A stretch of 64,000 nt of DNA from Pseudoxanthobacter soli DSM 19599 (GTDB taxonomy: Bacteria > Pseudomonadota > Alphaproteobacteria > Rhizobiales > Segnochrobactraceae). The DNA is taken from the NCBI GenBank assembly GCA_945898215.1, contig CAMDHY010000007.1:1-64000 (forward strand), given 5' to 3'. This document shows positions 33,595-42,686 of the stretch, one piece after another. The position numbers and the translations under genes are program-made. The notes beneath the pieces are model-generated. The model was not told the origin of the DNA, made no database searches, and saw only the letters and a list, made by a program, of their open reading frames with translations. The number at the start of each line of letters is the position of its first letter. Position 1 is the first letter of the stretch.

Positions 33595-34611
33595 ATGACA
33601 AACAAGTTTCTCCCCTGGCTCGTCGCCGCCGCGCTCGGCGTCGCCGCCACCGCCGCGCAGGCGGACACGCTCGCCGACGTCAAGGCGAAGGGCTTCCTGC
33701 AGTGCGGTGCCAACACCGGCCTGCTCGGCTTCGGCTCCCCGGACGACAAGGGCGAGTGGAAGGGCTTCGACGTCGACTTCTGCCGCGCCATCGCGGTGGC
33801 GATCTTCAACGACCCGACGAAGGTGAAATTCACCCCGCTCACCGCCAAGGAGCGGTTCACCGCGCTGCAGTCGGGCGAGGTCGACGTCCTCGTCCGCAAC
33901 ACCACCTGGACGCTGTCGCGCGACAGCCAGATGGGCCTGATCTTCGCCGGCGTGAACTACTACGACGGCCAGGGCTTCATGGTCCGCAAGTCGCTCGGCA
34001 TCTCGTCGGCGCTGGAGCTGTCGGGCGCCTCGGTCTGCGTGCAGACGGGCACCACCACCGAGCTCAACCTCGCCGACTACTTCCGCGCCAACGGCATGCA
34101 GTTCAACCCGGTCGTCTTCGAGAAGTCGGACGAGGTGGTGCAGGCCTATGACGCCGGCCGCTGCGACGCCTTCACGACGGACGCCTCCGGCCTCTATGCC
34201 GAGCGCCTGAAGCTGACGAACCCGGCCGACCACATGGTGCTGCCGGAGATCATCTCGAAGGAGCCGCTCGGCCCGGTCGTCCGCCAGGGCGACGACAAGT
34301 GGCTCACCATCGTGAAGTGGACCCACTACGTCATGCTGAACGCCGAGGAAGCCGGCGTCACCTCCGCCAACGTCGAGCAGATGAAGACCTCCGACAACCC
34401 GGACATCAAGCGGATGCTCGGCACCGAGGGCACCTTCGGCGAGCCGATGGGCCTCACCAACGACTGGGGGGCGAACGTCATCGCCAAGGTCGGCAACTAT
34501 GGCGAGGTCTTCGACCGCAACGTCGGCCCGGAGACGCCGCTCGGCATCTCGCGTGGCCTGAACGCGCTGTGGACGAAGGGTGGCCTGCAGTACGGCCCGC
34601 CGGTCCGATGA
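33595..34611 (+). CDS. aapJ: General L-amino-acid ABC transporter, periplasmic binding protein
   Basis: 338 residues. Signal peptide FLPWLVAAALGVAATAAQA, then a type-3 solute-binding fold: DVKAKGFLQCGANTGLLGFG, FDVDFCRAIAVAIF, LLQSGEVDVL-type segment ALQSGEVDVLVRNTTWTLSR. It matches AapJ of rhizobia, which delivers a broad range of L-amino acids to AapQM/P. The aapQ gene follows after 87 bases that contain a strong stem-loop, the usual device for making more binding protein than permease. Confidence 0.95.
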   Translation: MTNKFLPWLVAAALGVAATAAQADTLADVKAKGFLQCGANTGLLGFGSPDDKGEWKGFDVDFCRAIAVAIFNDPTKVKFTPLTAKERFTALQSGEVDVLVRNTTWTLSRDSQMGLIFAGVNYYDGQGFMVRKSLGISSALELSGASVCVQTGTTTELNLADYFRANGMQFNPVVFEKSDEVVQAYDAGRCDAFTTDASGLYAERLKLTNPADHMVLPEIISKEPLGPVVRQGDDKWLTIVKWTHYVMLNAEEAGVTSANVEQMKTSDNPDIKRMLGTEGTFGEPMGLTNDWGANVIAKVGNYGEVFDRNVGPETPLGISRGLNALWTKGGLQYGPPVR

Positions 34612-34619
34612 TCTCGTGA

Positions 34620-34660
34620 GAGGGCGCGCCGGCCCTCGGAAAGGCTCCCGGCGCGCCCTC
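34620..34660 (+). promoter_or_regulatory. Large stem-loop between aapJ and aapQ
   Basis: GAGGGCGCGCCGG (34620-34632) is the exact reverse complement of CCGGCGCGCCCTC (34648-34660), giving a perfect 13-bp stem with a 15-base loop. It starts eight bases behind the aapJ stop. It lacks a T-run. Such structures protect the upstream message from 3' decay or partially terminate it, lowering permease relative to binding protein. Confidence 0.7.
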
Positions 34661-34698
34661 CTCGTCTCCCGACAAACAATCACATTCCAGGGGGAGAC

Positions 34699-35895
34699 AT
34701 GGCGGTCCAGAACGAACTCGGCACCGACACGTCCAGCGGGCGGGTATCGCCCTTCTACGATCCGCGCATCCGCGGCATCGTCTTCCAGGCGGCGCTCGTC
34801 ATCTTCGTCGTCGTGCTGGTCTACATCGGCGCCTCGAACGCCATCGAGAACCTGCAGTCGCAGAACATCGCGTCAGGCTTCGGCTTCCTCGGCAACACCG
34901 CCGGGTTCGCCATCTCGCAGACGCTGATCCCCTATTCGGTGACCTCGACCTATGGCGACGCCTTCGTCGTCGGGCTGCTCAACACGCTGCTGGTCGCCGC
35001 CATCGGCATCGTGCTCGCCACCATCCTCGGCTTCATCATCGGCATCGCCCGGCTGTCGTCGAACTGGCTCGTCGCCAAGGTGGCCACCGCCTATGTCGAG
35101 ATCGTCCGCAACCTGCCGCTGCTGCTGCAGCTGCTGTTCTGGTACTTCGCGGTGGTGAAGTCGCTGCCGTCGCCGCGCGAGTCCTACGGGCCGCTGGCGG
35201 GCATCTACCTCAACATCCGCGGGCTGTTCATGCCGAAGCCGGTGTTCGGGCCGGGCAGCTGGCTGTTCGACGCCGCGATCGTCGTCGCGATCGTCGCGAT
35301 CGTGGTGATCTGGCGCTGGGCGAGCCAGCGCCAGGCCGCGACGGGGCAGCAGTTCCCGACCCTGTGGACGAGCCTCGCGCTGTTCTTCGGCCTGCCGCTG
35401 TTCGCCCTCGTCGTCACCGGCTTCCCCGTCACCTTCGAGATGCCGGAGCTCAAGGGCTTCAACTTCACCGGCGGCATGCGGATGGAGCCGGAGTTCGTGG
35501 CGCTGCTGCTCGGGCTCGTGATCTACACGGCCTCCTTCATCGCCGAGATCGTGCGGGCCGGCATCCAGGCGGTCAGCCACGGCCAGACCGAGGCGGCCGG
35601 CGCCCTCGGCTTCCGGCGCGGCCTGACGCTGCGCCTGGTCGTCATCCCGCAGGCGATGCGGGTGATCATCCCGCCGCTCACCAACCAGTACCTCAACCTC
35701 ACCAAGAACTCCTCGCTCGCGGTGGCGATCGGCTACCCCGACCTCGTCTCGGTGTTCGCCGGCACGGTGCTCAACCAGACCGGCCAGGCCGTCGAGGTGA
35801 TCTTCATCACCATGCTCGTCTACCTGACGATCAGCCTGCTCACGTCGGCGTTCATGAACTGGTTCAACCTGCGCATGGCGCTGGTCGAGCGGTGA
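34699..35895 (+). CDS. aapQ: General L-amino-acid ABC transporter, permease AapQ
   Basis: 398 residues with about eight membrane helices and the HisMQ-type coupling loop ([20 protein letters not shown]) that contacts the ATPase. N-terminal region [20 protein letters not shown] is typical of AapQ. The central extension of extra helices (about 165-250) is characteristic of Aap permeases, longer than HisQ. The start ATG follows GGGGGAG. The next permease gene begins 10 bases after its stop. Confidence 0.95.
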   Translation: MAVQNELGTDTSSGRVSPFYDPRIRGIVFQAALVIFVVVLVYIGASNAIENLQSQNIASGFGFLGNTAGFAISQTLIPYSVTSTYGDAFVVGLLNTLLVAAIGIVLATILGFIIGIARLSSNWLVAKVATAYVEIVRNLPLLLQLLFWYFAVVKSLPSPRESYGPLAGIYLNIRGLFMPKPVFGPGSWLFDAAIVVAIVAIVVIWRWASQRQAATGQQFPTLWTSLALFFGLPLFALVVTGFPVTFEMPELKGFNFTGGMRMEPEFVALLLGLVIYTASFIAEIVRAGIQAVSHGQTEAAGALGFRRGLTLRLVVIPQAMRVIIPPLTNQYLNLTKNSSLAVAIGYPDLVSVFAGTVLNQTGQAVEVIFITMLVYLTISLLTSAFMNWFNLRMALVER

Positions 35896-35905
35896 GGGGG
35901 ATCGA

Positions 35906-37024
35906 ATGTCGGTAGCTTACGTTCGCGAGACGCCCGCCGAGGCGCTGCCACCACCGTCAACTGCCGTCGGCGCGATCGGCTGGCTGCGGGCCAACCTGTT
36001 CAACGGCTGGTTCAACACGATCCTGACGCTGGTCGGCTTCTACCTCGTCTACATCATCGTCGTGCCGTTCCTGGAGTTCGCGATCTTCGACGCGGTGTGG
36101 ACCGGCGAGAACCGCGAGGCCTGCATCGGGCCGGAGGTCGGCGCCTGCTGGCCGTTCGTCTGGGCTAAGTTCGGCCAGTTCATGTACGGCACCTATCCCG
36201 ACCCGCAGCGCTGGCGCGTCGACCTCGTCGCCGTGATGTTCATCGCCTCGATGGTGCCGCTCGCCATCCCGGGCGTGCCCTACAAGCGCTGGAACGCCAT
36301 CTTCTTCTTCGCCATCTTCCCGGTGCTGGCGTTCATCCTGCTGGTCGGCGGCTTCCTCGGCCTCGAGCTCGTCGAGACGGCGCGCTGGGGCGGCCTGCTG
36401 GTGACGATCGTCGTCTCCTATGTCGGGATCGTCGCCTCGCTGCCGCTCGGCGTGTTGCTGGCGCTGGGGCGGCGCTCGAAGCTGCCGATCATCAAAACGT
36501 TCTCGGTCGTCTTCATCGAGTTCTGGCGCGGCGTGCCGCTGATCACCGTGCTCTTCATGTCGTCGGTGATGCTGCCGCTGTTCCTCCCCGACGGCGTCTC
36601 CTTCGACAAGCTGCTGCGGGCGCTGATCGGCATCGCGCTGTTCTCCTCCGCCTATATGGCCGAGGTGATCCGCGGCGGCCTGCAGGCGATCCCGAAGGGA
36701 CAGTACGAGGCGGGCCAGGCGGTCGGCCTCGGCTACTGGCAGTCGATGCGCCTGATCATCCTGCCGCAGGCGCTGAAGCTCGTCATTCCCGGTATCGTCA
36801 ACTCGTTCATCAGCCTTCTGAAGGACACCTCGCTCGTCCTCATCATCGGCATCTTCGACCTGCTCGGCATCATCCAGCGCAACTTCACCGATGCGAACTG
36901 GGCGACGCCGGTGACGAGCCACACCGGCTATCTCTTCGCCGGGCTGATCTTCTGGATGCTGTGTTTCGGAATGTCCCGCTATTCGATCTTCATGGAGCGG
37001 CGGCTCGACACCAGTCGCCGCTGA
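35906..37024 (+). CDS. aapM: General L-amino-acid ABC transporter, permease AapM
   Basis: 372 residues. The second channel subunit, with helices throughout and the EAA loop [20 protein letters not shown]. An extracytoplasmic segment with Cys pairs ([19 protein letters not shown]) is typical of AapM. It pairs with AapQ to form the translocation path and ends 29 bases before aapP. The GTG/ATG start region has GAGGGGGATCGA upstream, consistent with the ATG at 35906. Confidence 0.95.
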   Translation: MSVAYVRETPAEALPPPSTAVGAIGWLRANLFNGWFNTILTLVGFYLVYIIVVPFLEFAIFDAVWTGENREACIGPEVGACWPFVWAKFGQFMYGTYPDPQRWRVDLVAVMFIASMVPLAIPGVPYKRWNAIFFFAIFPVLAFILLVGGFLGLELVETARWGGLLVTIVVSYVGIVASLPLGVLLALGRRSKLPIIKTFSVVFIEFWRGVPLITVLFMSSVMLPLFLPDGVSFDKLLRALIGIALFSSAYMAEVIRGGLQAIPKGQYEAGQAVGLGYWQSMRLIILPQALKLVIPGIVNSFISLLKDTSLVLIIGIFDLLGIIQRNFTDANWATPVTSHTGYLFAGLIFWMLCFGMSRYSIFMERRLDTSRR

Positions 37025-37053
37025 CCCGCAACGCCCTTCGAGAGGACCGCGCG

Positions 37054-37854
37054 ATGACCACAGAATTCGCCGTCGACGCCGCCGAGATCCAAGTCGACCC
37101 GACCAAGCTGAAAGTGTCCAAGGAGATCGCGGTCGAGATGGCCGGGGTGAACAAGTGGTACGGCGAGTTCCACGTCCTGAAGGACATCAACCTGCGCGTC
37201 CACCGCGGCGAGCGCATCGTCATCTGCGGGCCGTCGGGTTCCGGCAAGTCGACGATGATCCGCTGCATCAACCGCCTGGAAGAGCACCAGAAGGGCCGCA
37301 TCGTCGTCGACGGCATCGAGCTCACCGAGGACCTGAAGCGCATCGACGAGGTGCGCCGCGAGGTCGGCATGGTGTTCCAGCACTTCAACCTGTTCCCGCA
37401 CCTCACCATCCTGGAAAACTGCACGCTCGCGCCGATCTGGGTGCGCAAGATGCCGAAGAAGGAGGCCGAGGAGGTGGCGATGCACTACCTCACGCGGGTG
37501 AAGATCCCCGAACAGGCGAAGAAGTATCCCGGTCAGCTCTCCGGCGGCCAGCAACAGCGCGTGGCGATTGCCCGTGCGCTGTGCATGAAGCCGAAGGTGA
37601 TGCTGTTCGACGAGCCGACCTCCGCCCTCGACCCGGAAATGGTCAAGGAGGTGCTCGACACCATGGTGTCGCTCGCCGAGGACGGCATGACGATGCTGTG
37701 CGTCACCCACGAGATGGGCTTCGCCCGCAAGGTGGCGAACCGCGTCATCTTCATGGACGCCGGCCAGATCGTCGAGGAGAACGAGCCGATCTCCTTCTTC
37801 GACAACCCCCAGCACGAGCGCACCAAGCTGTTCTTGAGCCAGATCCTGCACTGA
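37054..37854 (+). CDS. aapP: General L-amino-acid ABC transporter, ATPase AapP
   Basis: 266 residues. Walker [11 protein letters not shown]-loop in [13 protein letters not shown], signature [15 protein letters not shown], Walker [16 protein letters not shown] and the switch His in VTHEMGF are all intact. It powers uptake through AapQM. The last gene of the aapJQMP run; its stop codon lies at the head of a GC-rich, repeat-containing stretch. Confidence 0.96.
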   Translation: MTTEFAVDAAEIQVDPTKLKVSKEIAVEMAGVNKWYGEFHVLKDINLRVHRGERIVICGPSGSGKSTMIRCINRLEEHQKGRIVVDGIELTEDLKRIDEVRREVGMVFQHFNLFPHLTILENCTLAPIWVRKMPKKEAEEVAMHYLTRVKIPEQAKKYPGQLSGGQQQRVAIARALCMKPKVMLFDEPTSALDPEMVKEVLDTMVSLAEDGMTMLCVTHEMGFARKVANRVIFMDAGQIVEENEPISFFDNPQHERTKLFLSQILH

Positions 37855-37900
37855 GGGGGAGGGGACTGCACCGAGGGGAAGGGGCTGCCTGCACTGAAGG
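37846..37900. repeat. Degenerate tandem duplication of the aapP 3' end
   Basis: The last two codons and stop of aapP plus following G-rich bases (CTGCACTGAGGGGGAGGGGA, 37846-37865) recur, slightly altered, at 37866-37884, and CTGCACTGAAGG again at 37889-37900. The second copy has CGA where the stop was. It looks like slippage duplication of a gene end. Confidence 0.6.
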
Positions 37901-38014
37901 ACAGGTCCTGCCCGACTGGCGGATGCTGGAATGAGGGGGAGCGGCCCCGTTGCCGGGCGGCATCGGGCGGCGGTTCACCCGGCGGTTTGATGAAGGCACT
38001 TCTTCAGACGGGGT

Positions 38015-38125
38015 CATTCCCGGCCTTGTGCCGCGAACCCATCGCCGTCGGCAAACAACGCCCTATCGGGACGGGTGGCGTGCGCAGCAGGCGATGCCTG
38101 GGTTCCCGGCACAAGGCTGGGAATG
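38015..38125. repeat. 27-bp near-perfect inverted repeat behind the aap operon
   Basis: The segment 38015-38041 and the reverse complement of 38099-38125 agree at 25 of 27 positions (core GCCTTGTGCCG), with a 57-base spacer. It lies between aapP and the convergent sseA gene. Options are a small non-autonomous repeat element or a folded RNA in the aap 3' region. No coding frame is supported in 37855-38150. Confidence 0.65.
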
Positions 38126-38150
38126 CCTCCGGAAAGGGTGGGGCCGAGCC

Positions 38151-39029
38151 TCAACCCGGCCCCGTCGCCACCTCGGTGTCGTCCCGGCTGCCCCATTCAA
38201 CCCAGGAGCCGTCGTAGAGCGCCACGGCGCGGTTGCCGAGGCTCGCGAGCGCCAGCGACAGGATCGCCGCGGTGACGCCCGAGCCGCACGTCGTCACCAC
38301 CGGCTTTGCCGGGTCCACCCCGGCCGCCGTGAAAGCCGCGGCGATCTCCGCCGCCGGCTTCAGTTTCCCGTCCGCCAGCACCGCCCCGAACGGCACGTTC
38401 TTCGCCCCCGGCATGTGGCCGGCCCGCAGGCCCGGCCGCGGCTCCGGCACGCGGCCCTCGAAGCGCTCCGCCGCGCGCGCATCGACGACGGTGCGGCCAC
38501 CGGCGAGCGCCGCGCGCACCGCCTCGATGTCGGCGATGACGCCGTTGTCCAGCCGCGCCGTGAACGCCCGCTCGGGCCGCTTCACCTCGCCCTCCTCGAG
38601 CGGGTGGCCCGCCGCCGTCCACGCCGGCAGGCCGCCGTCGAGGACGAGGACGCGCGAGACGCCCATCGCCCGGAACGTCCACCACGCCCGCGCCGCCGAA
38701 TAGAGCCCGACCGAATCGTAGACGACGATCGTCTGGCCGTCGCCGATGCCGAGCTTGCGCACCGCGGCGGAGAAGGCGAGGGGCTTCGGCAGCATGTGCG
38801 GCAGCGCGCTGTCGGCGTCGCTGACGGCATCGATGTCGAAGAAGACGGCACCGGGTATGTGGCCGGCGAGATACTCCGCCTTCGCGTCCCGCCCGGCGTT
38901 CGGCAGGTGCCAGGAGGCGTCGACGACGACGATGTCCGGCGCGGCGAGCCGTTCGGCCAGCCACTCCGTTGAGACGATCAACCCCGCCCGTGCCGCGTCC
39001 GCGCGCGTCGCTGCGCTCAAATCCGACAT
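38151..39029 (-). CDS. sseA: 3-mercaptopyruvate / thiosulfate sulfurtransferase
   Basis: 292 residues with two rhodanese domains. The first begins LIVSTEWLAERLAAPDIVVV and the second carries the catalytic Cys in TTCGSGVTAAILSLAL, the CGSGVTA loop favouring 3-mercaptopyruvate. It transfers sulfane sulfur to acceptors such as cyanide or thiols. GAGGAAG precedes the ATG at 39029; the longer frame toward 39299 is rejected as it overlaps alaX antisense-like sequence. It follows alaX and cysK on the same strand, a small sulfur/amino-acid group. Confidence 0.93.
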   Translation of the reverse strand: MSDLSAATRADAARAGLIVSTEWLAERLAAPDIVVVDASWHLPNAGRDAKAEYLAGHIPGAVFFDIDAVSDADSALPHMLPKPLAFSAAVRKLGIGDGQTIVVYDSVGLYSAARAWWTFRAMGVSRVLVLDGGLPAWTAAGHPLEEGEVKRPERAFTARLDNGVIADIEAVRAALAGGRTVVDARAAERFEGRVPEPRPGLRAGHMPGAKNVPFGAVLADGKLKPAAEIAAAFTAAGVDPAKPVVTTCGSGVTAAILSLALASLGNRAVALYDGSWVEWGSRDDTEVATGPG

Positions 39030-39064
39030 GCCCGCTTCCTCCCTTCGGCCCGTCCCGTCGCCCG

Positions 39065-39790
39065 TCAGGCGGCGGCGAAGCCGATGCGCACGCGGCGGTT
39101 CAGCCGCCCCTTCTTCTCGATCTTGGTCACCGCGACCGTGCCGATCTCGGCCGTCGAGGCGACGTGGGTGCCCCCGCACGGCTGCAGGTCGATGTCGCCG
39201 ATGCGCACGAGCCGCACCCGCCCCGAGCCCATCGGCGGCTTCACCGCCATCGTCTTGACGAGGCCGGGATTGGCGATCAGTTCCTCGTCGGTGATCCACT
39301 CGGTCGTCACCGCGTGGTCGGCCGCGGCGAGCGCGTTCAGCCGCTCCGCGATCTCCTCGCGCTCCAGCCCGCCGTCGGGGATGTCGAAGTCGAGCCGCCC
39401 CTCCTCGGCGCCGATCTGGCCGCCGGTCACCGGATAGGGCAGCGCCACCGAGAGCAGGTGCAGCGCCGTATGGATGCGCATGTGGGCGTAGCGGCGCGCC
39501 CAGTCGAGGTGCGCCGTCACCGTCCGCCCGACCAGGGCGGAGATGTCGAGCGGCTGCGCCAGCTGGTGGACGATGCTCGCCCGGTCGGCGCCGTAGACCG
39601 CGTTCGCCACCGGCAGGAAGATGCCGTCGTCGAGCTCGATGACGCCGGCGTCGCCCGGCTGGCCGCCGCCGGCGGCGTAGAACACCGTGCGGTCGAGCAC
39701 CAGCCCGCCGCCCTCGATGACGTCGACGATGCGCGCCTCGCAGGCCGCCAGATACGGATCGTCGCGGAAGACGAGCTCGGTCGCGCTCAT
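39065..39790 (-). CDS. Alanyl-tRNA editing protein AlaX (trans-editing)
   Basis: 241 residues. Homologous to the AlaRS editing domain: zinc ligands in RIHTALHLLS (His-x3-His) and QPCGGTHV (Cys-x3-His), and the GGGQPGDAG turn. It hydrolyses Ser- or Gly-mischarged tRNA-Ala in the cytoplasm. It lacks a synthetase domain, so it is a stand-alone editor. cysK lies 13 bases upstream and sseA 35 downstream on the same strand. Confidence 0.92.
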   Translation of the reverse strand: MSATELVFRDDPYLAACEARIVDVIEGGGLVLDRTVFYAAGGGQPGDAGVIELDDGIFLPVANAVYGADRASIVHQLAQPLDISALVGRTVTAHLDWARRYAHMRIHTALHLLSVALPYPVTGGQIGAEEGRLDFDIPDGGLEREEIAERLNALAAADHAVTTEWITDEELIANPGLVKTMAVKPPMGSGRVRLVRIGDIDLQPCGGTHVASTAEIGTVAVTKIEKKGRLNRRVRIGFAAA

Positions 39791-39803
39791 GGCCGGCCGC
39801 CCC

Positions 39804-40844
39804 TCACCCGGCTGCCGCGTAGGGCACCGTGACGCTCGGGGCCCGCTCCAGCCACGCTGGCACCGGCAGGTCCTTCGAGCGCAGGAAGGCCGGGTTGTAG
39901 AGCTTGGAGGCGTAGCGGGTGCCGTAGTCGCAGAGGATCGTCACGATGGTGTGGCCTGGCCCCATCTCGCGGGCGAGCCGGATCGCACCGGCGATGTTTA
40001 TGCCCGAGGAGCCACCGAGGCAGAGGCCCTCGTGCTCGAGCAGGTCGAAGACGATCGGGATCGCCTCTCCGTCGGTGATCTGGAAGGCGGTGTCGATCGG
40101 CGCGTCGACGAGGTTCGCGGTGATCCGCCCCTGGCCGATGCCCTCCGTGATCGAGGAGCCCTCGGACTTCAGCTCGCCGTGGGTATAAAACTCATAGAGT
40201 GCCGCCCCCATCGGGTCGGCGAGCGCGATGGTGACGTTCGGGTCGCGCTCCTTCAGGGCGATGCCGGTGCCGGCGAGCGTGCCGCCGGTGCCGACCGCAG
40301 TGACGAAGCCGTCGATCCGTCCGCCCGTCTGCGCCCAGATTTCCGGGCCCGTCGTCTCGATGTGCGCCTGGCGGTTGGCGATATTGTCGAACTGGTTCGC
40401 CCAGATCGCCCCGTTCGGCTCGGATCGCGCCAGCTGCTCGGCGAGGCGGCCGGATATCTTCACGTAGTTGTTGGGGTTGCGGTAGGGGACGGCCGGCACT
40501 TCGACGAGCTCGGCCCCCATCAGCCGCAGCATCTGCTTCTTCTCGTCCGACTGCGTCTCGGGGATGACGATGACGGTGCGGAAGCCCATCGCGTCGGCGA
40601 CCATCGCGAGCCCGATGCCGGTGTTGCCGGCGGTGCCCTCGACGATGACGCCGCCGGGCTTCAGGGCACCGCGGGTGATCGCGTCGCGGACGATGAACAG
40701 CGCCGCCCGGTCCTTCACCGACTGGCCGGGATTGAGGAACTCGGCCTTGCCGAGGATCTCGCACCCGGTCATCTCGGAGACGCGGTTGAGGCGGATCAAG
40801 GGGGTGTTGCCGATCGCCTCGACGACCGACGGGTGCACGCTCAT
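39804..40844 (-). CDS. cysK: Cysteine synthase A
   Basis: 346 residues. A PLP-dependent O-acetylserine sulfhydrylase: IGNTPLIRLNRVSE, the PLP Lys in NPGQSVKDRAAL (Lys44), EGTAGNTGIGLAMVAD and GTGGTLAGTGIALKER. The ATG at 40844 matches the family start; the frame open to 42161 overlaps unrelated genes and is not coding. The first gene of the cysK / alaX / sseA series. Confidence 0.94.
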   Translation of the reverse strand: MSVHPSVVEAIGNTPLIRLNRVSEMTGCEILGKAEFLNPGQSVKDRAALFIVRDAITRGALKPGGVIVEGTAGNTGIGLAMVADAMGFRTVIVIPETQSDEKKQMLRLMGAELVEVPAVPYRNPNNYVKISGRLAEQLARSEPNGAIWANQFDNIANRQAHIETTGPEIWAQTGGRIDGFVTAVGTGGTLAGTGIALKERDPNVTIALADPMGAALYEFYTHGELKSEGSSITEGIGQGRITANLVDAPIDTAFQITDGEAIPIVFDLLEHEGLCLGGSSGINIAGAIRLAREMGPGHTIVTILCDYGTRYASKLYNPAFLRSKDLPVPAWLERAPSVTVPYAAAG

Positions 40845-41054
40845 GGATGGCTCTTCCCGGACGCGGTCCGGCCTCAGGCCGGGCCTTTTCAGTTGGGCGG
40901 CCACGCTAAACCATCGACCGCCCGGAGGGAAACGCATCGCCGCGATTCGGGCGGCGCCGGCCACGCCATCGGCCCTACGGATGATTGCGCAGGTCGGCCC
41001 CGCGCGGCACAGTTTCCGCCACGCGGAAGAGGAATCGCCGGCGTCGCTCGGACG

Positions 41055-41083
41055 TGATCCAACGAGCCGGACGATGCGTAGGT
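41055..41083 (+). promoter_or_regulatory. RpoE/ChrR-type (ECF11) promoter, TGATCC-N18-TAGGT
   Basis: TGATCC at 41055-41060 is followed after exactly 18 bases by TAGGT (41079-41083). This matches the pattern reported for the Rhodobacter sphaeroides singlet-oxygen sigma factor RpoE (TGATCC-N18-TAaGa). It points toward the ChrR-like gene, whose ATG is about 85 bases downstream. A second promoter of identical spacing lies before the photolyase gene at the other end of the locus. The sigma-factor gene itself is not in the window. Confidence 0.7.
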
Positions 41084-41168
41084 TCCGGCATAAGAGTGGA
41101 GCGCCGTGACCTCGCACGGCGATCTGCACAACAGGTCCGGCGGTGGCCGGACGGGGTGAACGTTGACC

Positions 41169-41840
41169 ATGCCGACCAGTCACATCCAGCAGACCGACGC
41201 CGTCGACACGCTTCTCGCCGAGTATGCGGCGGGCACGCTGCCGTTGCCGGTGCGGCGCATCGTCGAGGCTCACCTCGAGATGACGCCGGGCAACCAGCGC
41301 TTCATCGAGGCGCTCGAAATGGTCGGTGGTGCCGAGCTCGAGACCATCGAGCCGCTGGCGCTCTCCGGCCGTGACGCCATGCTCGCCGCGATCTTCGCCC
41401 ACGGCGACGCGACGCCCCTGCGCCCCGCCGGGACGGTGGCGCCGGATATGCGCGTCGCCGACGCCCTGCCTGATGCCCTCGCACCCTACCTGCCGGGAGG
41501 CATCGCCACGGCCAAGTGGCGCCGTCTGCTGCCGAGCCTGAAGGAGTGCCGGCTCGACGAGCAGGACGGCATCGTCACCAACCTGGTCTGGGTCCGCCGC
41601 GGCGCGGCAATCCCGAGCCACACCCATCACGGCACCGAGATCACGCTGGTGATCGCCGGCGGCTTCACCGACGGCCCGCACCACGTTGCGCGCGGCGGCA
41701 TCGTCGTCGCAGACGACAGCGTCGACCACCGCCCGATCGCCGATGCCGACGAGGACTGCCTCTGCGTCACCATCACCGATGCGCCGCTGCGCCTGACCGG
41801 CCCGATCGGTCGGCTGTTCGCACCCCTGATGCGCGGCTGA
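41169..41840 (+). CDS. ChrR-like cupin (anti-sigma factor-related) lacking ZAS cysteines
   Basis: 223 residues from ATG 41169, with GGGGTGA upstream; a TTG at 41163 is possible. The layout follows ChrR, the zinc anti-sigma of RpoE. An N-terminal helical domain has His5 and His35, but at the positions of the two zinc cysteines it has Thr and Asn (HLEMTPGN). The C-terminal cupin keeps its metal ligands (His151 and His153 in HTHHGTE, Glu157, and His187 in SVDHR). So the sensory cupin is intact while the sigma-binding zinc site is altered. No sigma gene is adjacent. It may be a second, specialised ChrR paralogue in the regulon. Confidence 0.85.
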   Translation: MPTSHIQQTDAVDTLLAEYAAGTLPLPVRRIVEAHLEMTPGNQRFIEALEMVGGAELETIEPLALSGRDAMLAAIFAHGDATPLRPAGTVAPDMRVADALPDALAPYLPGGIATAKWRRLLPSLKECRLDEQDGIVTNLVWVRRGAAIPSHTHHGTEITLVIAGGFTDGPHHVARGGIVVADDSVDHRPIADADEDCLCVTITDAPLRLTGPIGRLFAPLMRG

Positions 41841-41877
41841 GGATGGCGGCCGGTCGTCCGGCCGCCGCCCGCTCACG

Positions 41878-42678
41878 ATGACCGCCTCCCTCCGCCCCGA
41901 TCCCGCCGCCGGCCCCGTCTGGATCACCGGTGCGAGCAGCGGCATCGGCCGCGCCGTCGCAGAACAGCTGCGCGACCGCGGCTTCACCGTCGCCGTCACC
42001 GCCCGCGACGCCCAGGCGCTGGCGGAACTCGCCGCCGCACCCGCCCGCAACGGCGGCCGCATCGTCGCCCACCCCGGCGACGTCACCGATGCCGGCCGCA
42101 TGGCCGACATCGTCGCCGCCATCGAGGGGGACCTCGGGCCGCTCGCGCTGGCGATCCTCAACGCCGGCGTCTACATCCCCGTCGCCGCCGACGCGCCGCT
42201 CACCGTCGCGCCCTTCGAGACGACCTTCGCAGTCAACCTGAACGGCACCGTCAATGCGCTGGTGCCGGTGCTCAACCTGATGCGCCCCCGCCGCCGCGGC
42301 CACATCGTCGTCGTCGCCTCGGTCGCCGGCTATTCGGGCCTGCCCACCTCGGCCGCCTACGGCGCCACCAAGGCCGGCCTCATCAATCTCGCCGAGAGCC
42401 TGAAGTTCGATCTCGACACTCTTGGCATTCGCATCCAGCTCGTCAGCCCGGGCTTCGTCGACACCCCGGCGACGAAGAACAACCCGTTCCCGATGCCGCA
42501 TCTGATGCAGGTCGACGACGCGGCTGCCGCCTTCGTCGAGGGACTGTCGTCGGACACCTTCGAGATCACCTTCCCGCGGCGGTTCACGTGGCAGCTGAAG
42601 CTGCTCCGGATGCTGCCATACAGCCTCTATTTCCGCCTCGTCGCCCGCTCGACGGGCTGGGACAAGCGCGGCCGCTGA
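41878..42678 (+). CDS. Short-chain dehydrogenase of the stress/lipid locus
   Basis: 266 residues. TGASSGIG cofactor loop, NAGVYIP, active-site Ser in VVVASVAGYSG and YGATKAGLINLAESL with Tyr and Lys. A hydrophobic C-terminus (QLKLLRMLPYSLYFRLVA) suggests membrane association, as in lipid-modifying SDRs. It follows the ChrR-like gene by 37 bases and probably shares its RpoE-type promoter. An SDR of this sort is also part of the R. sphaeroides RpoE-controlled operon with CFA-synthase-like genes. The substrate is unknown; a fatty-acyl chain is inferred. Confidence 0.87.
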   Translation: MTASLRPDPAAGPVWITGASSGIGRAVAEQLRDRGFTVAVTARDAQALAELAAAPARNGGRIVAHPGDVTDAGRMADIVAAIEGDLGPLALAILNAGVYIPVAADAPLTVAPFETTFAVNLNGTVNALVPVLNLMRPRRRGHIVVVASVAGYSGLPTSAAYGATKAGLINLAESLKFDLDTLGIRIQLVSPGFVDTPATKNNPFPMPHLMQVDDAAAAFVEGLSSDTFEITFPRRFTWQLKLLRMLPYSLYFRLVARSTGWDKRGR

Positions 42679-42686
42679 GGGGCGCG

